From CAYLOP01 sp964385305 (GTDB taxonomy: Bacteria > Chloroflexota > Anaerolineae > Anaerolineales > E44-bin32): a stretch of 25,390 nt of DNA. The notes below the pieces were generated by a model that did no database searches, was not told the DNA's origin, and saw nothing but the letters and a program-made list of their open reading frames with translations. The stretch is taken from assembly GCA_964385305.1 (NCBI GenBank), contig CAYLOP010000031.1:1-25390 (forward strand), read 5' to 3'. The position numbers and the translations under genes were made by a program. Position 1 is the first letter of the stretch; each line of letters starts with the position of its first letter. Below, one piece after another: positions 6,669-14,409 of this stretch.

Positions 6669-7855
6669 GTCCACAAACGTCTGAACCCTTAAATAACCCC
6701 GAACACCTTTCAAGAGCACGGCGCCGCCGGGCGAGCCGGATGCTGACCCAGCTTCAAGCTGATGAGCGCGAGTCGTTCCTCGAAGGGTTGGCGCGCCAAG
6801 TCTCACCAACGGTTGATCTTTTCGTCTACGCCATCCTTGCGGGACTCTTAATCGGCTTGGGGTTTCGTTTCGATCAACGAGCCCTCCTTGTCGCAGGTGC
6901 ACTGCTTGCACCGCGCATGGCGCCCGTGGCTGGGATGGCCTTGGCGGCGGTTTCAGGTTCCACGCGTTTCTTCCTGCGCATGTTCGCCGGGTTGGTGGTA
7001 GCCATCCTGCTCTTGGCACTGGCTTCCGGTTTGAGCGGCGGCTTACGCTTCGGGGATGATCCTGATCTGATCTTGGCCGCTAGTCACACACGTATCAACG
7101 TGATCGACTTCACCCTGCTGATCGCTGGCGCGGTTCTGATGGCGCTCAAGCTCGCGGGAGGACATGAAATTCCAGCACTGCCAAGCGTAGCCGTCGCGTA
7201 CGAGTTGGCGCTTCCTTTGGGTGTAGCAAGTGTAGGGTTGGTGCGTGGCGATTCCGGCCTTTGGCATGGCGCCTTGCTTACCTTCGGTTTGCACCTCACC
7301 TGGGGCGTTGTCGCCGGAATGGGTGTGTTGATCATCCTGGGCTTTCGACCTCTCACAGGAAGCAGCCGTTCCTTGGCGGCAGCGATGATCCTTATGGGGA
7401 TCGTGGCACTTATCAGCGCGGCTGGATTAGGTGCCTCAATCCTGGCTGCCGTGCCAACGCCCACACCAACACCCACCCCAACGGCTACGCCCACGCTAAC
7501 GCAGACACCTACCGCCACACCCACGCTCACCGCAACCCCAACCAACACCCCGACCGTGACTCCGACACATACTCCCACCCACACAGCCACACCGACACCA
7601 CCTTCTGCGATCGTGGTTCGCACGGGTGGTTTGGGTGCGATCCTGCGCGATGCGCCAGACGGAACCGATGTGGGTTTTCTGGCCGAGGCAGATGCGGTGC
7701 ATGTCATCGGCGGACCGGAGACAATCGAGGATGAGATCTGGTGGCAGATCCGTACGCAAGATGGTGAAGAAGGTTGGCTCCTGGGGGTATTGCTGGCAAC
7801 CCTCACGCCTACGCCTTCTGCAACACCTTCGCTGGCCTCCACACCGACGTCATAG
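6665..7855 (+). CDS. DUF389-like membrane protein with Thr-Pro linker and SH3-like tail
   Basis: The N-terminal half (about residues 45-260) holds some six to seven hydrophobic segments and the GALLAPRMAPVAGMALAAVSG stretch that recalls the DUF389 core (usually MSPLMGP). Residues 264-313 form a low-complexity linker of Pro-Thr repeats, and residues 314-376 resemble a bacterial SH3 domain (VVRTGGLGAILRDAP, then WWQIRTQDGEEGWLLG). A second short Thr-Pro tail ends the protein. This is a design common in Chloroflexota surface proteins: membrane anchor, extended linker and wall-binding or protein-binding module outside. The linker has strong period-6 base composition but no frame break. DUF389 function is unknown. 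Confidence 0.7.
   Translation: MSPQTSEPLNNPEHLSRARRRRASRMLTQLQADERESFLEGLARQVSPTVDLFVYAILAGLLIGLGFRFDQRALLVAGALLAPRMAPVAGMALAAVSGSTRFFLRMFAGLVVAILLLALASGLSGGLRFGDDPDLILAASHTRINVIDFTLLIAGAVLMALKLAGGHEIPALPSVAVAYELALPLGVASVGLVRGDSGLWHGALLTFGLHLTWGVVAGMGVLIILGFRPLTGSSRSLAAAMILMGIVALISAAGLGASILAAVPTPTPTPTPTATPTLTQTPTATPTLTATPTNTPTVTPTHTPTHTATPTPPSAIVVRTGGLGAILRDAPDGTDVGFLAEADAVHVIGGPETIEDEIWWQIRTQDGEEGWLLGVLLATLTPTPSATPSLASTPTS
7454..7603 (+). repeat. Coding low-complexity Pro-Thr repeat tract
   Basis: Fifty codons of nearly alternating CCN and ACN encode a Pro-Thr linker with occasional Ala, Leu, Gln, Asn, Val and His. The repeat is imperfect at the DNA level, but its regularity makes length changes by slippage plausible. 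It gives long, meaningless open frames on other strands and phases. Confidence 0.9.
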
Positions 7856-8114
7856 TGCAAGGCTTGATTGATATCCCATTCCCAGCTTTGTCCACGACAT
7901 TGAATATAGGATCTTCGCGCCGCAGGTTGTGAGCGATCTGCAGCACTACGCTTGGCCTTTTATTGAATCGGTCCGCACCTGTCGATGTGCATCGTGGGTT
8001 TACGGTAGGGGACGTGATTTTTTAGCCAAGCCAAGAAGATCGCATATTGAGCATGTTGCATGCGTCTGCGCTTCGTCGTATGTCGCTGGAAATCCCCGGA
8101 TTTGTGTATTCAAC
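7856..8114 (+). other. Non-coding gap upstream of the zinc operon
   Basis: Between the DUF389 gene and the zinc operon promoter I see no supported gene. A plus-strand frame from 7929 has no ribosome binding site and no recognisable content. No strong terminator with a T-run was found after the DUF389 stop. The promoter and operator of the operon occupy 8115-8168. Confidence 0.6.
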
Positions 8115-8143
8115 TTGACAACGAGGGGTGGATACATTATCCT
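8115..8143 (+). promoter_or_regulatory. Promoter of the Fur-family regulator and zinc uptake operon
   Basis: A consensus TTGACA (8115-8120) and TATCCT (8138-8143) are separated by exactly 17 bases. The predicted transcription start is near 8150, the first base of the palindromic operator, so a bound repressor would block initiation. The resulting leader of about 20 nt has no ribosome binding site. Confidence 0.75.
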
Positions 8144-8149
8144 TAATTT

Positions 8150-8168
8150 ATTGAAAAAGTTTTTCAAT
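8150..8168 (+). promoter_or_regulatory. Fur/Zur-family operator, perfect 9-1-9 palindrome
   Basis: The arms ATTGAAAAA and TTTTTCAAT flank a single central G, making a perfect 19-bp inverted repeat. Fur-family regulators (Fur, Zur, PerR) bind 19-bp sites of this 9-1-9 layout, although this base sequence differs from the classic Fur and Zur boxes. It ends one base before the regulator's own ATG and begins at the predicted transcription start, the expected arrangement for autorepression and zinc control of the transporter genes. Confidence 0.75.
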
Positions 8169-8169
8169 T

Positions 8170-8613
8170 ATGCCAGAAAATCGACGCGACCGAATTATCA
8201 AGAATCTACGTGCTGCGGGGTTTCGTCTGACACGCCCGCGCATGGCTGTCATTAACGTCTTTGCCGAAACGCAAGGGCTGCACCGCACGGAAGAAGTGCA
8301 CGCCCTTGCCCAACGGGAATGCCCGTCGCTCGGATTGGTGACAGTCTATCGTACCCTCTCGCTACTCGAGAAGATGGGCTATCTCACACGGGTCCATCTT
8401 GAGAACGGCTGTAATGCCTTCGCACGAACAGATTTGGCACATGGACACCACCTCATCTGCCGCGCCTGCCATCAGGTGGTCGAGTTCCCTGGTTTGGAAG
8501 CGTTGATGGAAATGCTCGCTCCCATTGCGCACGAGACAGGTTTTCTCATCGAAGATCACATGCTTGAGCTTTTTGGGGTGTGTCCGGATTGCCTCGCTTT
8601 AAGAGAAACATGA
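8170..8613 (+). CDS. zur: Fur-family metalloregulator, probably Zur
   Basis: This 147-residue protein has the Fur layout: an N-terminal winged helix (AAGFRLTRPRMAVINVF, then LGLVTVYRTLSLLEKMGYL as the recognition region) and a C-terminal metal-binding dimer domain with HGHHLICRACHQ and CPDC. Cys97/Cys100 and Cys138/Cys141 form the structural zinc site, and His91, His93 and His94 belong to the sensory sites. Because it leads an operon with znuA, znuC and znuB, it is most likely the zinc regulator rather than an iron or peroxide sensor; this is inference from context. The start at 8170 is needed to keep the first helix and has no ribosome binding site. A perfect palindrome sits directly in front. 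Confidence 0.85.
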   Translation: MPENRRDRIIKNLRAAGFRLTRPRMAVINVFAETQGLHRTEEVHALAQRECPSLGLVTVYRTLSLLEKMGYLTRVHLENGCNAFARTDLAHGHHLICRACHQVVEFPGLEALMEMLAPIAHETGFLIEDHMLELFGVCPDCLALRET

Positions 8614-9725
8614 TGTTGATTTTGCCGCGAGTAATCAAATCCAGAATCACTTTACGAGATTGTTGGGTAACCTGTTGTCGATGGGCGGAACTGTTAATGA
8701 TCGTAATCCTTGGTCTGCTCATGCTTTCCGCATGTTTAGGGAACGACGCAACGGGTGTACCTGGCGTTGACGAAGGTCCCGCCCAGACTCAAGTTGACGG
8801 ATACATCACCAGGATCGAGCAGCTGACTCCGCAGGGGTTGGACGCGGACGAGCGCTTGAATGTGGTGGTCACCACCAACATCGTCGCGGACGTGATCTCC
8901 ACGATTGGTGGGGATGCGATTGAGATGATGGCGCTCATTCCACTTGGGGCGGATCCACATACCTACGAGCCCTCCCCCAAAGACTACCAGGCTATGTCCG
9001 ACGCTCATGTGGTTTTCATCAATGGGGTTGGATTGGAGGAAGCGATGAGCAGCACGCTTGAGCAAGTGGCTCAGCGCGTCCCCGTCGTTTCCTTATCCCA
9101 AGATGTAGATTTGCTTGCGTTTGCATCGAGCGCGGATCACGAGCCTGATGCGGATTCCGAATACGACGAAGGTGGTGATACGCATGAACATGAGTCCATG
9201 GATCCTCATGTGTGGTTTGATCCATGGAATGTCATGGTTTGGACCCATAACGCTGCTGAAGCGATGAGCACGCTCCACCCGGAGCAAGCCTCACTTTTTC
9301 AAGCCAATGCAGAGGCATATCAGGACGAACTTCGGGCATTGGATCGTTGGATCCAGGATGCGGTTGAGCAGCTTCCCGAAGACCGGCGCCGCCTGGTGAC
9401 CGATCATTTTGCATTCCAATATTTAGCCCACCGCTATGGTTTTGAGATCGTGGGCGCGGTCATCCCAGCGTACAGCACAAGCGCGCAACCTTCCGCGAAA
9501 GAGATCGCTGCATTGGTAGATGCGATTCGCGCCCTCGAGGTGAGAGCCGTGTTTGTAGGTGTCGGCGCCAACCAGCGACTTGCTACCCAGGCGGTAGAGG
9601 ATACTGGAACAGCGTTGATCCCGCTCTACACCGGTTCGCTAAGTTCAGTCGATGGGCCCGCTGGGACGTATCTCGATCTCATGCACTATGATGTGGGCGA
9701 GATCGTTCGGGCGCTTGGAAAGTAG
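8610..9725 (+). CDS. znuA: Zinc ABC transporter substrate-binding lipoprotein
   Basis: This is the extracytoplasmic metal receptor of the transporter. From the ATG at 8610 (four-base ATGA overlap with the regulator stop) it has 371 residues; a GTG at 8580 is also open but would add ten residues inside the regulator gene. A signal sequence ends in lipobox LSAC with lipidated Cys42. Metal-binding histidines appear in GADPHTYEPSP (His117), DPHVWFDPWN (His200) and TDHFAFQYLAHRYG (His266). Between His117 and His200 lies an acidic, His-containing loop (about 168-197, with DTHEHE), which is typical of zinc-specific rather than manganese-specific members. Translation is probably coupled to the regulator. 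Confidence 0.9.
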   Translation: MMLILPRVIKSRITLRDCWVTCCRWAELLMIVILGLLMLSACLGNDATGVPGVDEGPAQTQVDGYITRIEQLTPQGLDADERLNVVVTTNIVADVISTIGGDAIEMMALIPLGADPHTYEPSPKDYQAMSDAHVVFINGVGLEEAMSSTLEQVAQRVPVVSLSQDVDLLAFASSADHEPDADSEYDEGGDTHEHESMDPHVWFDPWNVMVWTHNAAEAMSTLHPEQASLFQANAEAYQDELRALDRWIQDAVEQLPEDRRRLVTDHFAFQYLAHRYGFEIVGAVIPAYSTSAQPSAKEIAALVDAIRALEVRAVFVGVGANQRLATQAVEDTGTALIPLYTGSLSSVDGPAGTYLDLMHYDVGEIVRALGK

Positions 9726-9733
9726 AGTGTAGT

Positions 9734-10561
9734 ATGGCGCAATTGTTATCACAGGTTCTCCGTCACGATGTTTCCTCACCACCCGTTCAACTGAAGCACG
9801 CCATCGTCCGCTACGGCGACGTAGATGCTCTGGATGATGTCAGCTTCGATCTGCAACCTGGACAATTTGTCGCGGTTGTTGGGCCAAATGGTGCGGGGAA
9901 AACCACCCTTTTCCAAGTCATTGTAGGTGTCCTGCCGCTCACCCAGGGTTCGGTGTATGTTTATGGGCACGGACCTGGCGGACATATCTGCATCGCTTAT
10001 GTTCCCCAGCGCAGTCAGGTTGATTGGAGCTTCCCTGTGACGGTCTCAGAAGTGGTGATGATGGGACGCATCCGCAGGCTAGGGCTATTTCGCTGGCCAA
10101 GTCGCGGAGATTGGGAGTTTGTCCGTCAGGCATTACAGCGTGTTGGCATGGAGAAGCAGAGCGAACGTCAGATTGGCGAATTGTCGGGCGGGCAGCAGCA
10201 ACGCGTGTTTCTTGCACAGGCGCTTGCACAGGAAGCTGAGCTTGTGTTGCTTGATGAACCGCTCGCGGGGCTCGATCTGCCAAGCAAAGAAGCGATTTTC
10301 AGAATCCTTGAGGAGTTAAAACAGGATGGTGTGACTCTTCTAGTGGCAACCCACGACTTGAATGTAGCAGCTGAACGGTTCGATCAGATCATGCTCCTCA
10401 ACCGCCGGCTCATTACGTTTGGACCTCCCAGCGAGGTCATGAATCGTGCAAATTTGCTCCAGGCTTTTGGGGGATATATCCACACGTTGCCGGAGAATGG
10501 CGGCGAGGTTCTCCTTGCTGAGCCATGCTGTAGTGACGAGGAGCATCAGCGCCATGCATGA
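9734..10561 (+). CDS. znuC: Zinc ABC transporter ATP-binding protein
   Basis: This 275-residue ATPase would power zinc import through ZnuB. It has Walker A GPNGAGKTT (residues 50-58), signature LSGGQQQR (150-157), Walker B LVLLDEP (170-176) and the switch histidine in VATHDLN. The YVPQRSQVDWSFPVTVSEVVMMGR Q-loop segment is characteristic of the manganese/zinc transporter ATPases. It starts nine bases after znuA and overlaps znuB by eight bases. No residues are missing, so it should be active. Confidence 0.92.
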   Translation: MAQLLSQVLRHDVSSPPVQLKHAIVRYGDVDALDDVSFDLQPGQFVAVVGPNGAGKTTLFQVIVGVLPLTQGSVYVYGHGPGGHICIAYVPQRSQVDWSFPVTVSEVVMMGRIRRLGLFRWPSRGDWEFVRQALQRVGMEKQSERQIGELSGGQQQRVFLAQALAQEAELVLLDEPLAGLDLPSKEAIFRILEELKQDGVTLLVATHDLNVAAERFDQIMLLNRRLITFGPPSEVMNRANLLQAFGGYIHTLPENGGEVLLAEPCCSDEEHQRHA

Positions 10562-11408
10562 AATTATGGGATGGCTAATGGGACCTTTCCAGTACGCCTT
10601 CATGGTACGCGGCCTTTTGGCTTCACTCATCGTTGGTGTGGTTTGCCCCATAATAGGGACTTATGTGGTCCTTAGAGGTATGGCGTTCATGGGCGATGCC
10701 TTGGCGCATATCATTCTGCCAGGCGTTGTTATCTCCTTTCTTCTGGGATGGCCCTTGGCTTTGGGCGCAATCATTGTGGGGGTGACGGCGGCACTGACCA
10801 TCGGTATCATCGGCAGGGGCTCAAAGATCAAAGAAGATGCTGCGATTGGTGTGGTATTTGCAGGTGCTTTCGCACTTGGGGTGGCGCTCATTTCTATGCA
10901 GCGAAGCTACGCCGTGGATCTAGCTCACATCTTGTTCGGTGACCTGCTCGGTGTTTCGACCGGCGACATCATCCTCATGGCGGGGCTCTCAGGTTTGGTA
11001 TTGGTCACGATTTTCGCCTTCTATAAGGAATTCCTGGTTCTTTCTTTTGATCCTATTTTGGCGAAGACATTGCGCTTGCCTGTAATGTTCCTTGAAAATC
11101 TCTTGCTGATCTTACTCGCCATCGTCATCGTGATCTCTATCCAGGCGGTGGGTGTAGCCTTGGTGCTCGCGATGCTTGTGACCCCGGCCTCCACAGCTTA
11201 TCTGATGACACGGCGATTGCCCATCATGATGGTCATGGCGGCCGGGATCGGGGCTTTAGCATCTTTGATTGGTTTGTACCTTTCCTTCTATGTCAATATT
11301 GCGTCAGGCCCCGCGATTGTCCTTGTGGAGACGGGTATTTTCGTCCTTGCATTTTTGTTCTCAACGCGACGTAACTCCCTTTGGACTCGCAAGCCTAAAC
11401 GAGGATGA
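10554..11408 (+). CDS. znuB: Zinc ABC transporter permease
   Basis: The product is a 284-residue ABC-3 family membrane protein with about eight hydrophobic segments. Recognisable pieces are RGLLASLIVGVVCPIIGTYVVLRGMAFMGDALAHIILPGV near the start and VGVALVLAMLVTPASTAYLM later. The start at 10554 is chosen because GAGGAG lies about ten bases upstream and because the family begins here; the open frame extends to 10446 inside znuC but that part is a shadow. The eight-base overlap with znuC suggests coupled translation. It closes the zinc operon; no clear terminator follows in the next 100 bases. Confidence 0.9.
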   Translation: MHEIMGWLMGPFQYAFMVRGLLASLIVGVVCPIIGTYVVLRGMAFMGDALAHIILPGVVISFLLGWPLALGAIIVGVTAALTIGIIGRGSKIKEDAAIGVVFAGAFALGVALISMQRSYAVDLAHILFGDLLGVSTGDIILMAGLSGLVLVTIFAFYKEFLVLSFDPILAKTLRLPVMFLENLLLILLAIVIVISIQAVGVALVLAMLVTPASTAYLMTRRLPIMMVMAAGIGALASLIGLYLSFYVNIASGPAIVLVETGIFVLAFLFSTRRNSLWTRKPKRG

Positions 11409-11529
11409 GTGACGATCCGTGTTTGTTTATGGTGTGTTTATTACATGAAGGTATAGCGACGTGTGTCCGCGATGCCGAAAGTAGGATGTCATTTATCATG
11501 TCTGTTGGTGTTGGAATGGTAGGTTGAAT

Positions 11530-11817
11530 ATGCAGATAACGGATAGCGCTAAGCGTATTGTTATGTATGGCACGACTTGGTGTTTGGATTGTAAGCGTGC
11601 AAAACAGTTTCTTGGGGTGCGAGGTATCCAATACCATTGGGTGGATATCGAAAAGGATGCTGAGGCGCGGGCCTTCGTGGAAAGGATTAATGAGGGTAAA
11701 CGCATTGTCCCAACAATCGTATTCCCAGATGGAAGCACACTTGTTGAGCCATCCAATGCGGAGCTGGCGGAAAAGCTTTCAATTCCCTCTAGTGCAGAAC
11801 TGGATTTTACGATGTGA
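11530..11817 (+). CDS. Glutaredoxin-like protein (CxxC)
   Basis: This 95-residue thioredoxin-fold protein has the redox motif TTWCLDCKRAKQFL (Cys18 and Cys21), the cis-proline segment IVPTIVFPDGS and a C-terminal helix, as in small glutaredoxin/NrdH-like electron carriers. It would reduce disulfides using electrons from glutathione or a thioredoxin reductase. The ATG at 11530 is preferred to the in-frame TTG at 11524 because AGG lies at a suitable distance. Its stop overlaps, within ATGTGA, the GTG start of a thioredoxin reductase reading frame. That reductase is now broken (11814-12264), so its former electron donor is probably replaced by the intact one at 14673. Confidence 0.85.
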   Translation: MQITDSAKRIVMYGTTWCLDCKRAKQFLGVRGIQYHWVDIEKDAEARAFVERINEGKRIVPTIVFPDGSTLVEPSNAELAEKLSIPSSAELDFTM

Positions 11818-12264
11818 TTATCATTGGTGCCGGACCTGCGGGTTTGACAGCGGCTATTTATACTGCCTCAAGTACAAGCAAGCAGGATCCTACAAGACCA
11901 TGTCGCAAGCCGCGACGATATGGAGGTTGTGACCAACCACGCTGTACGGGAGTTTCTCGTTTCCGAGGATGGCCGTTACGCAGGTGTTAAGGTCCAGGAA
12001 AACAAGACAGGTGAAATGGAGATTTGGCATCCTGATGGCGTTTTTATCTACGTGGGCTTTTCGCCGAACAGCAACTTCCTGCCCCCTGAAATTGCGCGCT
12101 ACACCCTTGGGTTTGTGATCACGGATTCGACGCTCCAAACGTCCGTAGAAGGCATTTTTGCCGCAGGTGATGTTGGGATGGGCGCCACGTCTCAAGCGGC
12201 AGCTGCTGCAGGCGAGGGAGCGACGGCAGCCATGATGATTCGGGGTTATCTTGAGGGCATATAA
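11814..12264 (+). pseudogene. Thioredoxin reductase with internal deletion and frameshift
   Basis: From the GTG at 11814 the frame reads VIIIGAGPAGLTAAIYTASS, the FAD-binding start of thioredoxin reductase. About 20 codons later, homology resumes in another frame near 11875 with QASRILQDHVAS and continues to the normal C-terminus, including GVFIYVGFSPNSNF and EGIFAAGDVGMGAT. Compared with the intact paralogue at 14673, residues of about 26-179 are missing (roughly 460 bases): most of the FAD domain, the CxxC active site and the NADPH-binding loop. The two pieces are out of frame. The remaining 114-codon open frame from 11920 could at most make a C-terminal fragment. The gene is coupled to the glutaredoxin in front. 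Confidence 0.85.
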
Positions 12265-12419
12265 GGGAATGGGATGTGCACATTAATGACATACCGATTC
12301 CCCGCGGACAAATGAAAGGATCCCAACGCACAAGCGTGACGACTCGATGACGCGCGCGTTTGGCTGTCCTAGGTTTCTGTCTTTGGCGGTGTGCTTGATA
12401 GTGAGAGGGTATCCTTTTA

Positions 12420-12447
12420 TTGCAATCGCCACGGAAGTGGTTATTAT
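12420..12447 (+). promoter_or_regulatory. Promoter of the sensor kinase gene, nearly leaderless
   Basis: TTGCAA (12420-12425) and TATTAT (12442-12447) are 16 bases apart. The predicted start of transcription is near 12454, two bases before the ATG at 12456, so the mRNA would be essentially leaderless. An in-frame TTG at 12420 is part of this -35 box and is unlikely to be the translational start. Confidence 0.5.
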
Positions 12448-12455
12448 TGGAAATA

Positions 12456-14231
12456 ATGCAACGCATACGGAAGGTTTTCCCAACCACCTCCCTTGATCGA
12501 ATCGATCTTTGTTTGCGCGCGCTCTATTTAACAGCACTTCCACTTGTGGCTGCTTACTACAATGCTCTTTCGAAGCCGGTAGTATACCTGCTCATTGTAT
12601 GGGTGGCAGTGACGATGGTTCAGATCCTGCTTTCAAATAGGGCCATGTTGTCCGGGCGGTTTGGGCATGCACTTGGCGTGATGGATATTGGATTCGGGCT
12701 ATCTGCCATTGCGCTTACCGGTTTGCTTGCGAGTCCTTTATGGTGGTGTCTTCTCCTTGGGATATCGGGAGTGGGGCTGAGGCATGGGTGGCAAAAAGCA
12801 GGGCTTCTGCTCCTTTTCGCGCTGGGGGGTGCGACGACTTTGAGCATTGTTGGGAGTCGAGCGGGTGTGGCGGCTATCCTCCCGACAAGTATGCACATAG
12901 GCGCGTTAGGATTATTGGCTGTTCTTCTGGTTTACTACGGTCAACGGGTTCGGCGTACGGATTTGGGCGCTGGAAGAGATCTCAAGGTTGACACATCACA
13001 AATTCGCACGAGTGAACGCGAGCGTGCACGAGAGATCATTCGTGCGGCGGCAGCGTTGAATGCTACGATGGATTACGAGCGGGTGCTCGAAATGGTGCTT
13101 GAACTGAGTACGCAGGCGATGGCAGATGCCGATCTCATAGAGGCCCCGATGGTGAGTGCACTATTGCTGTATAAAGACAGCGCATTTCGTGTCGTATCTG
13201 CCCGGCGTTTGCATCATGCGGATAGACACACCCCTCTCCCTGGCAAACAGGGTATTCTTGCGGAAGTCTTGCATAGCGGTGGTTCGGTGCTTTCCAAGGA
13301 TCTCTCACGGGAGCCCGAATTGGATCAGTGGGTCGCTTTGCGGGAGTGTAAGGCAGCACTTTGTTTGCCGCTCATGGACGGGTCAAAATCCTTTGGCGCG
13401 CTGTTGTATGCCCATCCTGACCCCCGGTATTTTAAAGATGAGCGGATTGAGATGCTGGAGGCAATCGCAGAGCAGGCCTTTGTTGCGATTCAGAACGCGC
13501 GACTATACCAGATTCTTGAAGAGGAGAACGAGCGTATCACGGAGATTCAGGAAGAAGCCCGTAAGAGGTTTGCGCGCGACCTGCATGATGGGCCCACCCA
13601 AACGATTGCTGCAATTGCCATGCAGGTAAACTTCATCCGCCGGCTTATGCAGCGTGATGCAGCGGCAGCCTCGGATGAACTCTTGAAAGTCGAGCATATG
13701 GCGCGCAATACCACCAGGGAGATTCGCCATATGCTTTTCACCATGCGACCGCTCATCCTGGAGTCGCAGGGGTTGGTTGCGGCGCTTTATCAACTCGCTC
13801 GAAAGTTGAGTGAGACCCATAAGCAACGCGTGCTCGTGGACGCCGAGCCTGATGTGGTCGACTTGATGGACATGGGCAGACAGGGTGTGATCTTCTATAT
13901 TGCCGAGGAGGCCATCAACAACGCCAGGAAACATGCTGAAGCTGAGCATATCTGGGTCTCCCTGATACAGAGAGGAAATTCGATTGTTCTAGAAGTCCAG
14001 GACGATGGCGTTGGCTTCAACATCGGTGCTGTGGATGCTGACTACGCACAGCGCGGTAGCTTGGGCATTGTAAATATGCGCGAACGTGCAGAGTTAGTCA
14101 ACGGGGTATTGGATATTCGCTCGGAGGATGGTAAAGGGACTTGTGTGTCCCTTGTCGTTCCGCTCCATGGAGATACCCCGATGGATGTGAACGCAGCCGA
14201 TCCTATATCTGAAGCCGACCTCTCAACATGA
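12456..14231 (+). CDS. Membrane sensor histidine kinase, NarL type with GAF domain
   Basis: This 591-residue protein starts with an integral membrane region of five or six helices (about residues 20-165), followed by a coiled linker, a GAF domain (about 185-355), and a HisKA_3 dimerisation region with RFARDLHDGPTQT, His377 being the phospho-acceptor. The ATPase domain shows the N-box EEAINNARKHAEA, DDGVGF and GSLGIVNMRERAE boxes. This is the type that pairs with LuxR/NarL-like response regulators. None is encoded in the window, so it is an orphan. Its input could be a membrane signal or a small ligand bound by the GAF domain. The ATG at 12456 fits the promoter; only a weak GGAAA precedes it. 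Confidence 0.88.
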   Translation: MQRIRKVFPTTSLDRIDLCLRALYLTALPLVAAYYNALSKPVVYLLIVWVAVTMVQILLSNRAMLSGRFGHALGVMDIGFGLSAIALTGLLASPLWWCLLLGISGVGLRHGWQKAGLLLLFALGGATTLSIVGSRAGVAAILPTSMHIGALGLLAVLLVYYGQRVRRTDLGAGRDLKVDTSQIRTSERERAREIIRAAAALNATMDYERVLEMVLELSTQAMADADLIEAPMVSALLLYKDSAFRVVSARRLHHADRHTPLPGKQGILAEVLHSGGSVLSKDLSREPELDQWVALRECKAALCLPLMDGSKSFGALLYAHPDPRYFKDERIEMLEAIAEQAFVAIQNARLYQILEEENERITEIQEEARKRFARDLHDGPTQTIAAIAMQVNFIRRLMQRDAAAASDELLKVEHMARNTTREIRHMLFTMRPLILESQGLVAALYQLARKLSETHKQRVLVDAEPDVVDLMDMGRQGVIFYIAEEAINNARKHAEAEHIWVSLIQRGNSIVLEVQDDGVGFNIGAVDADYAQRGSLGIVNMRERAELVNGVLDIRSEDGKGTCVSLVVPLHGDTPMDVNAADPISEADLST

Positions 14232-14409
14232 TGGATGGGGACAGCGACTGCGGCATTCAATTCTCCTTGTGAGTCGATCGAATGCCCGGAACGTATCTCA
14301 CCTTTGGTTGCAGGTCGTTTTAGAGAGATTTGATGCGTTGCTCTGGAAAGCTGATGCCCGTGTGAATGGAGTCACTTAGTTAGTTGAACAACCAAGGAGG
14401 GGTGACAGA

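Noticed and set aside
7261..7734. Overlapping frames rich in His, Asn and Asp or Gly and Val across the Thr-Pro tract
   Set aside because: They are other-phase or opposite-strand readings of the Pro-Thr repeat in the DUF389 gene.
7929..8255. 108-codon frame before the Fur-family gene
   Set aside because: No ribosome binding site, composition unlike neighbours, and it runs across the promoter and operator into the regulator gene.
10446..10553. 36-residue upstream extension of znuB
   Set aside because: It lies wholly inside znuC in another frame; a good ribosome binding site supports 10554.
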